From Candidatus Falkowiibacteriota bacterium (GTDB taxonomy: Bacteria; Patescibacteriota; Patescibacteriia; Patescibacteriales; WJLG01), in NCBI GenBank assembly GCA_014728685.1, contig WJLG01000109.1, forward strand, positions 1 to 5,552: 5,552 nt of DNA, written 5' to 3'. How positions within the stretch are numbered: position 1 is the first letter of the stretch; the number at the start of each line of letters is the position of its first letter. A model generated the notes under the pieces. It was given only the letters and a program-made list of their open reading frames with translations, was not told the DNA's origin and ran no database searches. Made by a program: the position numbers and the translations under genes. Positions 1 through 5,319 of the stretch are shown in pieces.

Positions 1-489
1 CTTAATAATATTGACCGGCACAAAAATGTATGCCAAATATGGAAAAAGCACCCAGCGAACACTATACCAAATACTTCCAACTATGTATTCGGAAAAAAGG
101 TTAGAAATAAAAAGCGCTGAAAACAAAACAAGAAAAGGCATTCCCAGGGGCCAGATCATATCGATCTTATTCAAAGATAAACGCTCATAGAGCATTCTAA
201 TAAAAAATGATAATAATAGTATGATCGCCAAAAGATCGATAAAAGGAATTTCAAATTGCTGATAAACAAAATGCCAATTGATCATGGGTAGAAAAAAAGC
301 GATCAAATACAATCCCCATTCCAGTCTTGCGCTTAGAATAAAAAAAGAAAAAATTACGACTATAATGAAAAAAGTTGCCAATGGATAAAGTTGCGCGGTT
401 AGAATAGCTGCAAAGATCAGCACGCCCATTAAAAACAAAGTTACTATGTGTCCTTTTTCTTTTTTCGATCTTTCATTAAATAAATTCAT
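1..489 (-). CDS. O-antigen ligase/polymerase-like membrane protein (N-terminal 163 aa, partial)
   Basis: This reading frame starts at ATG 489-487 and runs open off the left edge, giving 163 residues (MNLFNERSKKEKGHIV...). After a short charged N-terminus there are about six hydrophobic segments, near residues 15-33, 36-53, 57-72, 82-99, 112-131 and 138-158. They are separated by short polar loops such as RMLYERLSLNKID. A multi-spanning protein in which paired N-terminal helices are followed by a loop and more helices fits the WaaL/Wzy group (O-antigen ligase or polymerase). Those proteins join or polymerise undecaprenyl-linked glycans at the outer face of the inner membrane. The diagnostic large periplasmic loop lies outside the window, so the choice between ligase and polymerase cannot be made. 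The nearby Wzz-like gene supports a polysaccharide role. No SD site is visible before the start, the leader is very AT-rich, and the gene itself is about one-third G+C. Confidence 0.7.
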   Translation of the reverse strand, partial: MNLFNERSKKEKGHIVTLFLMGVLIFAAILTAQLYPLATFFIIVVIFSFFILSARLEWGLYLIAFFLPMINWHFVYQQFEIPFIDLLAIILLLSFFIRMLYERLSLNKIDMIWPLGMPFLVLFSALFISNLFSEYIVGSIWYSVRWVLFPYLAYIFVPVNIIK

Positions 490-516
490 ATCTATATATT
501 AACACATAATATAAGC

Positions 517-553
517 AAAAAAAAGACGGGAGGAAAATTATTTCTCCTCCCGT
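517..553 (-). terminator. Intrinsic terminator after the lipoprotein gene
   Basis: A perfect 9-bp inverted repeat (ACGGGAGGA at 526-534, TCCTCCCGT at 545-553, 10-nt loop) begins 8 bases past the stop codon at 561. On the minus strand the stem is followed by C and eight T residues (517-524). This is a classic rho-independent terminator, and it separates the lipoprotein transcript from the membrane-protein gene at the left edge. Confidence 0.9.
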
Positions 554-560
554 GAATAGA

Positions 561-1628
561 TCATTTGTAGACGATCTCACCCCGGCGATCCTCCGGCCAT
601 ACCCGAACTGTCGCCTTTTCATATTGGCGCTCAAAAACATTGTCCAATATTTTCACCTTTTGCAAGGGTTTGCCAATATCTTCATACTCGGGAAACCAAC
701 GAAAAAAGTCCTGGGCATAGGCGTAGTAACCATCGCCCATCAAGGCGCTCGAAAGGACAAACAGGCGATGCTTAGGGTTGTTCGGTATTTGGCGAGCATG
801 AATAACAGAATAGCTTCCTATGCTGTCATAGTTCTTCAAACACTGATACCAACCTCCGGCCTTTTTGTCTCCCAAATAATCATTGGGAAATTCCTCAAAC
901 ATTTTGCCATTGACCAGCTCAAGAAACTCTACAGCCCCCTTATTGCCCAAGATCAGAAAATTTTCCTGTTTTATATGAGAGAGGAAATTAACCGTTCCCT
1001 CATACCAGGCTCGATCCAAGGTGTCATAGTCATCCCGGTGGCCATCATTATCGGCATCAATTCCATTATTACCGCCATAATCCCCCACCCAAGCAATGTG
1101 GCCTGTGCAATTGTCCATGAAATATCCATCCCAGATCGGATCAGACAAGACATTCTTGAGAAGAAATTCGGCCATATACTCATAGTACTTCTGACCTTTC
1201 ACCGCCGGACAATTGACCGATAGATTGAGCATCTGCATGTTATTCCAGAAAGTCGCCGATTTGCCGGAAGGCTGTTTCAACAGATACTCTTGACGATCGG
1301 CAAGCACTTCGGCTCGAGCCTGATTCTGTATTGGCCGATCCTTGTAAGGCCGATCCCAAAATTCCATCGGGTTGGAATAGCATAAAAGGATCAGATCGCG
1401 ATTACGACGCTTAAGTCTTTTTAAGCTTTTGGGGTTATTGGCTAAATTATCCATATCGGCGATCACCAAATGGAATCTAGCTAGGGAGTCTGCCTCGTTT
1501 TCGGACATCACCGGTGAGGTCCAATAAACAGCGAGTTTCGGCCTCTCAGGCAAACGAATTTTTCTACCTCCTGTGCAACCAATTACTATAAAAGAAGCAG
1601 CTACAAATAGTATCTGAAAAGTCCGCAT
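561..1628 (-). CDS. Lipoprotein with putative glycoside-hydrolase-like (GHL15-type) TIM barrel
   Basis: This 355-residue protein has a lipoprotein signal: MRTFQ, a hydrophobic core, and the lipobox VIGC with Cys18 as the predicted lipidated residue. The mature part reads like a (beta/alpha)8 barrel of the hypothetical glycosyl hydrolase families (GHL15-like, related in style to GH114/PelA hydrolase domains). Successive strands appear as KLAVYW (31-36), FHLVIADMD (52-60), LILLCYSNP (79-87), WDGYFMDN (166-173), FLILGNK (224-230), KMFEEF (242-247) and a late SALMGDGYYAY. Candidate acidic catalytic or ligand residues are Asp167, Asp172 and Glu245/246. Residues 191-202 form a DxDxDG(x5)D loop resembling a dockerin or thrombospondin calcium-binding site. 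The start is supported by AAAGGCGG at 1635-1642, 6 nt upstream of the ATG. Its terminator and its distance from the upstream gene indicate a monocistronic unit. Cleavage of a surface glycan made by the neighbouring locus is an inference from position. Family membership is from pattern recognition, not a search. Confidence 0.7.
   Translation of the reverse strand: MRTFQILFVAASFIVIGCTGGRKIRLPERPKLAVYWTSPVMSENEADSLARFHLVIADMDNLANNPKSLKRLKRRNRDLILLCYSNPMEFWDRPYKDRPIQNQARAEVLADRQEYLLKQPSGKSATFWNNMQMLNLSVNCPAVKGQKYYEYMAEFLLKNVLSDPIWDGYFMDNCTGHIAWVGDYGGNNGIDADNDGHRDDYDTLDRAWYEGTVNFLSHIKQENFLILGNKGAVEFLELVNGKMFEEFPNDYLGDKKAGGWYQCLKNYDSIGSYSVIHARQIPNNPKHRLFVLSSALMGDGYYAYAQDFFRWFPEYEDIGKPLQKVKILDNVFERQYEKATVRVWPEDRRGEIVYK
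1023..1058 (-). other. Codons for a DxDxDGxxxxxD calcium-loop-like motif in the lipoprotein
   Basis: Residues 191-202 place Asp at loop positions 1, 3, 5 and 12 and Gly at position 6. This matches the EF-hand/dockerin-type calcium loop. Only one loop is present, so it is not a dockerin module; it is more likely a metal-stabilised loop after the DGYFMDN strand of the barrel. Confidence 0.5.
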
Positions 1629-1657
1629 ATCAAACCGCCTTTCATTGATTATTTAAT

Positions 1658-1692
1658 AATGTACAAAGGACATATCCTTTTAGGATATCTTC
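1658..1692 (-). promoter_or_regulatory. Leader element A: GAAGAT, hairpin, CTTTGTACATT
   Basis: Read on the minus strand, the lipoprotein leader holds GAAGAT, then a perfect 7-bp hairpin (ATATCCT / AGGATAT, 3-nt loop, 1672-1688), then CTTTGTACATT (1658-1668), which ends 29 nt before the ATG. The same order of parts precedes the 511-residue protein gene at 3781-3809. Stem sequences differ but the flanking parts match, which suggests a conserved structure or a regulator site around the palindromic core TGTACA. Its function is unknown. Confidence 0.5.
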
Positions 1693-1699
1693 TCTGAAC

Positions 1700-1705
1700 A
1701 TTATA
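1700..1705 (-). promoter_or_regulatory. Possible -10 box for the lipoprotein gene
   Basis: The minus strand has a perfect TATAAT hexamer between the upstream terminator and the lipoprotein gene. A start site about 7 nt downstream would put leader element A at the extreme 5' end of the mRNA, with an untranslated leader of about 65 nt. No good -35 hexamer lies at 16-18 nt (AAAACA is the nearest), so this is a weak call. Confidence 0.35.
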
Positions 1706-1710
1706 GAGAT

Positions 1711-1758
1711 TTAAAAGAAGGGTGTTTTCGGTAATGCAAGCATTACCGAAAACACCCT
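1711..1758 (-). terminator. Terminator after the two-gene secreted-protein operon, perfect 19-bp stem
   Basis: AGGGTGTTTTCGGTAATGC at 1719-1737 is followed, after two A residues, by its exact reverse complement at 1740-1758. On the minus strand the stem is followed by TCTTTTAAAT, a moderate U-rich tail. It lies 18 bases past the stop codon of the 137-residue gene, so it ends that transcript. The length and perfection of the stem are more than termination needs; the hairpin may also protect the 3' end. Confidence 0.8.
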
Positions 1759-1776
1759 ATTTGATCCAGAATCGAC

Positions 1777-2190
1777 CTATTTATTTATTGGTCGATCCTG
1801 GAAATTGTACCCTCCGACACCGTTGCTGACAACAGTGCCGGGAAGAACATACTTGCCCGGATCTTCCGCCTGCTCGAGAGCATGTGGAAGATACCGGTTC
1901 CCGCCGATGTTGACGCACCAGCTCAAGGCAAAGGCGTCGACAAATTTACGTCCGGAATCCCAGACGTAATATTTGCCAACAAGCCTCATGCCCTCGTCCT
2001 CCCAGCCATTATTGGCTGTTCGGACCTTCGGAGAAGACCCTTCGACCGCATCCACCATCTCTTTGGAGATGAAGTAGATGCCATTCGTGTAGACACCGTA
2101 GTGCCTACCATCCTCAGGCGGAGTGAAATCCGCTGCCGAAATTTGACTGATGGTGAAAACAACTACGAGAAAGAAACTTGTGGTCCTCAT
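1777..2190 (-). CDS. Small secreted protein of unknown function (137 aa)
   Basis: I do not recognise a family. The product begins MRTTSFFLVVVFTISQISAA, a standard signal peptide with probable cleavage after ISA or SAA (residues 19-20), leaving a mature protein of about 117 residues. The mature part is rich in Gly and aromatic residues (HYGVYTNGIYF, NNGWEDEG, KYYVWDSGRKF, GGYNFQDRP) and has a single cysteine (Cys92). This suggests a compact beta-rich extracellular domain. There are no membrane segments or lipobox. A strong SD, GGGAGGT at 2195-2201, lies 4 nt from the ATG. The gene starts only 25 bp after the stop of the 511-residue surface protein gene and shares its terminator, so the two are almost certainly co-transcribed and may work as partners. 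TAG is the stop codon. Confidence 0.75.
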   Translation of the reverse strand: MRTTSFFLVVVFTISQISAADFTPPEDGRHYGVYTNGIYFISKEMVDAVEGSSPKVRTANNGWEDEGMRLVGKYYVWDSGRKFVDAFALSWCVNIGGNRYLPHALEQAEDPGKYVLPGTVVSNGVGGYNFQDRPINK

Positions 2191-2194
2191 TTGG

Positions 2195-2201
2195 ACCTCC
2201 C
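2195..2201 (-). promoter_or_regulatory. Strong Shine-Dalgarno of the 137-aa gene
   Basis: GGGAGGT on the minus strand, 4 nt before ATG 2190-2188, sits entirely in the 25-bp gap after the upstream gene. It gives independent translation of the second gene in the operon. Confidence 0.8.
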
Positions 2202-2215
2202 TTCGGTTGAATGAA

Positions 2216-3751
2216 TTATCTCTTTACTGCACCAAGGTCAAGATTGATCACAATCCCGATCGAAGAACCGTTCTCGCTCTCCCACACGCTATTAAACGTG
2301 TAGTTATAATCGAGGCCGATCCTCCATACCCGATTGATATCAAACACCAATCCGGGTATGAGCTGCACCCTTTCATCACAGAAGAAATACCCTGTTTTGA
2401 AAGAAAATCCGAAATGCAGCTTTTTACTGGCAAAACCCGGAAACGGAAACATATACGACCCGAAATAGATCGTACTGTTGTCATCCGCCGGATCGTCCAA
2501 ACGGCTGCGGACCTGACCATTGATAGTGGCGGTTTTGAATCCGGCCACCATAATGCGACCTTCCAGCCAGGCATCAATCCAGCGATCACCGTCCTTTGAC
2601 CAGGCACTGAATGTTGCGCCAGGAAAAAGAAAATGCGACCACTGACGGGACCAGTAGTCGTCTTCGGAGCTATTGAACCACGCCCCCTGAAGATCATAGA
2701 AGATAAAAGGCATTAATCTGACCCTTCTCCCTCTGATATTCAAGGCTGGTCCGGCGGCAACTTCAAAACTATTGGAAAGTCCCGGAGAACTTTTCCAAGT
2801 AGTGAAGTTACCATAGGCACCGAGGCCGAACTGGACCCGGCGACATCCCCAGAAGCGCTCTCCACGTCCGCCAATGAACTCCCCTCGTCCAGATGCAAGT
2901 CTGGGCAAAGGAGAATAATGACCGACCCAGAGAAACATTTCACCAAGCCTGCAAGAATACTCTTGAGGCTCGTCTTCTTCCGGCGGACAGATCGTATCCC
3001 TGATCTCGATCGTATCAGGAACCGCTACCGTGTCCCTCACCGTATCCGGTGGCGGACATTCGATCGGAACCTTGACCGTATCCTGTTCACACTCCAACAC
3101 CCACCTTATGGCTGAGTTGAAGCATGCCCACCAGATGATCAATTGGGCTTTACGACCCCATATCTCGACCGGTGGATAGATCCAGGCTCTGCGCTCATCA
3201 GCACTATCCAAATCTACATAAGTGTAATCAAGATAGCGCAGATTGGAAAAGGTCATGAACTCATAGAGTCCATTTTCCCCTTCTCCTACTTTCGGTCGAA
3301 CATTTTTGATCTGATGTATAAAAGCTTCTTCCATCTCTTTGATAAGAGGAGTTGCTTTTATGGGTTTCACCAATTTGTCCTTGACCTCTTGCCTGAAGAG
3401 GTCTTGCGGGGGCCCGCTATGAACCGGGGCCAAGCCTAGCCTTTTTACCACTGAAACCTTTCTTCTTTTATTCTGAAGATAGGAGAAGAATTTAATGTCG
3501 CCTTTCTGCTTTTGGAGCTTTTCCTCAAGCTCCGCTATAGTTACTTGCTTTCCTTCGATCTCTCGAAGGAGCTTGTCCTTGGACAGACTGTCCATCATGA
3601 CTTTCTGTTCAAGGTCAAAAACCCGGTCGCTCTTGGCAGCCAAGCTGTCGCTCATCTCTTTCCTGGTGACGCAATCGGGGCAAAACCCGAAAAACGCCTG
3701 ACTGCTCGAAACGAACAGCCCCAACACGAACATCATCGCTGAAAAGCGCAT
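2216..3751 (-). CDS. Exported surface protein: signal peptide, coiled coil, D-T-V/I linker, beta-rich (barrel-like) C-terminus (511 aa)
   Basis: No family is recognised with confidence. The start chosen is ATG 3751-3749, because AGGAGGT at 3756-3762 lies 5 nt upstream; an in-frame GTG at 3757-3755 overlaps that SD. Residues 1-19 form a signal peptide ending SSSQA. A CPDC motif follows directly (Cys24, Cys27), then a charged heptad-like helix, probably coiled coil (about 30-88). A mixed domain (about 90-222) is followed by a linker with repeated Asp-Thr-Val/Ile and Pro (about 224-260). Residues 267-511 show alternating hydrophobic/aromatic strands with Gly-rich turns (FGLGAYGNF, LHFGFSFKTGYFF, WRIGLDYNYTF, IGIVINLDLG). 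This resembles an outer-membrane beta-barrel or a large beta-sandwich. The typical C-terminal aromatic residue is missing (it ends GAVKR). Nine cysteines occur in all. Anchoring or export of a surface structure is plausible but unproven. It is the first gene of a two-gene operon. Confidence 0.75.
   Translation of the reverse strand: MRFSAMMFVLGLFVSSSQAFFGFCPDCVTRKEMSDSLAAKSDRVFDLEQKVMMDSLSKDKLLREIEGKQVTIAELEEKLQKQKGDIKFFSYLQNKRRKVSVVKRLGLAPVHSGPPQDLFRQEVKDKLVKPIKATPLIKEMEEAFIHQIKNVRPKVGEGENGLYEFMTFSNLRYLDYTYVDLDSADERRAWIYPPVEIWGRKAQLIIWWACFNSAIRWVLECEQDTVKVPIECPPPDTVRDTVAVPDTIEIRDTICPPEEDEPQEYSCRLGEMFLWVGHYSPLPRLASGRGEFIGGRGERFWGCRRVQFGLGAYGNFTTWKSSPGLSNSFEVAAGPALNIRGRRVRLMPFIFYDLQGAWFNSSEDDYWSRQWSHFLFPGATFSAWSKDGDRWIDAWLEGRIMVAGFKTATINGQVRSRLDDPADDNSTIYFGSYMFPFPGFASKKLHFGFSFKTGYFFCDERVQLIPGLVFDINRVWRIGLDYNYTFNSVWESENGSSIGIVINLDLGAVKR
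2990..3082 (-). repeat. Codons for the Asp-Thr-Val/Ile-Pro repeat linker
   Basis: Residues 224-254 of the 511-residue protein contain five Asp-Thr-Val/Ile units (DTVKVP, DTVRDTVAVP, DTIEIRDTI). The DNA shows a recurring GATAC-type core in the same stretch. Such Pro/Thr/Asp-rich strands are common as extended spacers between a helical stalk and a surface or membrane domain. Confidence 0.6.
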
Positions 3752-3755
3752 ACGC

Positions 3756-3762
3756 ACCTCCT
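3756..3762 (-). promoter_or_regulatory. Shine-Dalgarno that fixes the start of the 511-aa gene
   Basis: AGGAGGT on the minus strand, 5 nt before ATG 3751. It overlaps the alternative GTG codon at 3757-3755, which is therefore unlikely to be the initiator. Confidence 0.8.
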
Positions 3763-3780
3763 GTTGTTAAGTTTCTTTTC

Positions 3781-3809
3781 AATGTACAAAGATCTGTGAT
3801 TAGATCTTC
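3781..3809 (-). promoter_or_regulatory. Leader element B: GAAGAT, hairpin, CTTTGTACATT
   Basis: On the minus strand: GAAGAT, a 7-bp inverted repeat (AAGATCT / AGATCTT, 6-nt loop) that overlaps the flanking parts, and CTTTGTACATT (3781-3791), 29 nt before ATG 3751. The layout matches leader element A at 1658-1692, including an equal 29-nt distance from the 11-mer to the start codon. It is a candidate shared control site for the two transcription units of the secreted-protein block. Confidence 0.5.
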
Positions 3810-3813
3810 AGTC

Positions 3814-3837
3814 CCGGACAAAAATATTTTTGTCCGG
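3814..3837. repeat. Perfect 24-bp palindrome
   Basis: Half-site CCGGACAAAAAT is followed directly by its exact reverse complement. There is no loop, and the centre is AAAAATATTTTT. It lies in the 124-bp gap between the Wzz-like gene and the 511-residue gene. Neither strand has a U tract after the stem, so it is not a standard terminator. It may be an operator for a dimeric regulator or a cruciform-forming site. Confidence 0.7.
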
Positions 3838-3841
3838 ATCA

Positions 3842-3867
3842 GAAAATCCAAATTCTTGGATATTTTC
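3842..3867 (-). terminator. Possible weak terminator after the Wzz-like gene
   Basis: An imperfect hairpin pairs GAAAATCCAA (3842-3851) with TTGGATATTTTC (3856-3867), with a 2-nt AT bulge and a 4-nt loop, just after the stop codon at 3876-3878. On the minus strand the descending arm ends in TTTTC and no further U run follows, so termination is only possible, perhaps together with the adjacent 24-bp palindrome. Confidence 0.35.
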
Positions 3868-3875
3868 AGCTTTCT

Positions 3876-4676
3876 TTATTTTAAAACATTTTTCATATCA
3901 CCTCGCTCTTGATAGCCATATTCCTTATCACTGCTATTATTTTGATCGTGCTGAATTTGATCGAATTCTCTGGCTTTGTCTTCTATTATCTGTCCTATGC
4001 TCACCATACCAATATCCTCGGGAATATTATTCTTTTCACTTTTAGGCCAAAATCTTATATCATATTTCTCTTCAGGAAAAGCATATATATACAAGAAGAA
4101 CAAAAGGATAGATAGAGCGATCACAACAGTCAATGTCAGTAATACATCAGGCTTGACCGGATATTTAGATACTATCGGGGTATCTATTTCCCTTAGTTGA
4201 ACAGAGTCGCCGTAGCCGTGATACAACTGATGATTAGTTTGTAATGTATACACTATTGCTTTCGCCAGTTGCTCCGTCTGGTTCCTCTCGATATGATAAG
4301 TATCTATGTTTATAATACCAGTGTCTGCCAGAGTCTTTACTTCCACGGTTCTTTTCCATTTTTTTATCTGATCCTTTTTATCACCCGAAAAATATCCGCT
4401 CTTTACAATGAAATCAGAATCCAGAACTTTTTCAAAAAAAGTATAAGAATGGATCATCTTGGCTAACAACTCGCTGAGCTGCTCATTGGATCTGGAAGCA
4501 ACATAAGGATCGACATTTTCACCGGCAAGACGAACAACCAGAACTTTCACATTTGAACCATAACGAAAAGGCTGAACAGCGGTTATCAGTCCGGCTATCA
4601 GAAAGAAGATCACAAACACTGAAAAAAATGTCTGCTTCTTTCTCCAGATCAATTTAAGAAAACTATGTAATGTCAT
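3876..4676 (-). CDS. Wzz/YveK-type polysaccharide chain-length (co-polymerase) protein without kinase domain
   Basis: This protein would regulate the length or export of a surface polysaccharide together with a Wzy-type polymerase in the cytoplasmic membrane. From ATG 4676 the product is 266 residues: MTLHSFLKLIWRKK, TM1 at about 15-34, an extracytoplasmic region of about 145 residues, a Pro-rich approach to the membrane (KYPVKP, about 171-176), TM2 at about 179-200 and a charged cytoplasmic tail of about 65 residues. This is the Wzz-domain plan. The tail has no Walker A motif, so no tyrosine kinase is fused. An in-frame TTG at 4703 would add nine residues, but it leaves only about 10 nt of leader after the predicted promoter start. 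The ATG matches the family N-terminus better, although neither start has an SD. The gene is AT-rich and monocistronic by promoter position. The membrane protein at the left edge is a likely functional partner. Confidence 0.8.
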   Translation of the reverse strand: MTLHSFLKLIWRKKQTFFSVFVIFFLIAGLITAVQPFRYGSNVKVLVVRLAGENVDPYVASRSNEQLSELLAKMIHSYTFFEKVLDSDFIVKSGYFSGDKKDQIKKWKRTVEVKTLADTGIINIDTYHIERNQTEQLAKAIVYTLQTNHQLYHGYGDSVQLREIDTPIVSKYPVKPDVLLTLTVVIALSILLFFLYIYAFPEEKYDIRFWPKSEKNNIPEDIGMVSIGQIIEDKAREFDQIQHDQNNSSDKEYGYQERGDMKNVLK

Positions 4677-4720
4677 ATTATTGAAATAGGCGTATTCTGC
4701 CAATATTAATTAATCATATG

Positions 4721-4749
4721 ACAATAGCATAATTTTAAAAATCTGTCAA
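4721..4749 (-). promoter_or_regulatory. Sigma-70-type promoter with extended -10 for the Wzz-like gene
   Basis: On the minus strand TTGACA (4744-4749) and TATTGT (4721-4726) are spaced 17 nt apart. A TG dinucleotide sits one base upstream of the -10, making an extended -10. The predicted start is near 4714, giving a leader of about 38 nt to ATG 4676. It lies just past the atp terminator, so it marks a new transcription unit. Confidence 0.75.
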
Positions 4750-4777
4750 TAGCAAATACTGAAAAATGATACGATTG

Positions 4778-4821
4778 TAAAAAACAAAAAGACAGCGCTT
4801 TTCAAAAAGCCATCTGTCTTT
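4778..4821 (-). terminator. Intrinsic terminator of the ATP synthase operon
   Basis: The outer stem AAAGACAG / CTGTCTTT (4788-4795 / 4814-4821) and inner stem GCTTTT / AAAAGC (4797-4802 / 4805-4810) are separated by a small internal loop. On the minus strand they are followed by TTGTTTTTT. It lies 38 bases after the atpC stop codon. Confidence 0.85.
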
Positions 4822-4859
4822 CTTTATACTATTATACAAAAATCTAAAACAAATGCAAG

Positions 4860-5300
4860 CTACTTGATATTTTTCAAGTGCTTCCAGCGCCTCAGAGCCT
4901 TGGTACGGGCCAATTCTCTTTCAATCTGAGCGCTAATATTAGCAAATCTTTCAGTATCCTCAGCTCTGATCTCAGCCATTTCACGTTCTGCCTTGGCTCT
5001 AGCCTCTTCCACCTTGGATTCATCGATCTCTTCCGCTCTTTCGGCCACATCAGCCAAAACCACAACCTTGTCCCGCAAAACTTCCAAAAAACCGCCGGAC
5101 ACAAAAGCCACTTCACTGCCTTCATCTTCTTTGGTCATCTCCAAAACACCGGATCTTAAAGTCGCCACCAAAGGAGTATGCTTGGGCAAAATAGTCAGAT
5201 CACCCTCCAAAGTGGGAATAGTAACCTGCTTTACATACTCTTTCATGATATGCTTTTCCGGAGTGACTATTTCAAATTTTATTATCTTTTTATTTTCCAT
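4860..5300 (-). CDS. atpC: F0F1 ATP synthase epsilon subunit
   Basis: This is the central-stalk subunit of F1, coupling rotation to catalysis and able to inhibit ATP hydrolysis. The 146-residue length is within the family range. Residues 1-88 form the N-terminal beta-sandwich, with the conserved EGDLTILPKHTPLVATLRSG (32-51) and VSGGFLEV (67-74) plus VVVLADVAERAEEID (79-93). Residues from about 94 on form the two-helix C-terminal domain, Ala/Glu/Arg-rich and ending in a basic tail (KALRRWKHLKNIK). It lies directly downstream of atpD, the standard last place in the atp operon, and is followed by a terminator. No SD is visible before ATG 5300; the leader is AT-rich (AAAAATAATT). A 131-bp gap with tandem repeats separates it from atpD, unusually wide for this gene pair. 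Confidence 0.97.
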   Translation of the reverse strand: MENKKIIKFEIVTPEKHIMKEYVKQVTIPTLEGDLTILPKHTPLVATLRSGVLEMTKEDEGSEVAFVSGGFLEVLRDKVVVLADVAERAEEIDESKVEEARAKAEREMAEIRAEDTERFANISAQIERELARTKALRRWKHLKNIK

Positions 5301-5319
5301 AATTATTTTTTACACGCTA

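Noticed and set aside
1023..1058. Dockerin module in the lipoprotein
   Set aside because: Only one DxDxDG loop is present, and it lies inside the barrel region; dockerins have two such segments of about 22 residues each.
552..1223. Long plus-strand open frame (223 codons) opposite the lipoprotein gene
   Set aside because: It is antisense to a protein with a clear lipobox, barrel-like strands, an SD and a terminator, and it overlaps the terminator stem. Its own product has no recognisable domain.
2150..2599. Plus-strand frames opposite the 511-residue and 137-residue genes
   Set aside because: They have no SD or recognisable domain and lie antisense to genes with signal peptides and strong SDs.
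3671..3682. CPDC as a haem-binding or thioredoxin-type site
   Set aside because: There is no CxxCH and no thioredoxin fold around it. It sits just after the signal peptide, so metal binding or a disulfide is possible but unsupported.
3749..3757. GTG at 3757 as start of the 511-residue protein
   Set aside because: It overlaps the AGGAGGT site; the ATG two codons later has correct 5-nt SD spacing.
4677..4703. TTG at 4703 as start of the Wzz-like protein
   Set aside because: A rare start codon without SD and only about 10 nt from the predicted transcript start; the ATG at 4676 gives a typical Wzz N-terminus. It cannot be fully excluded.
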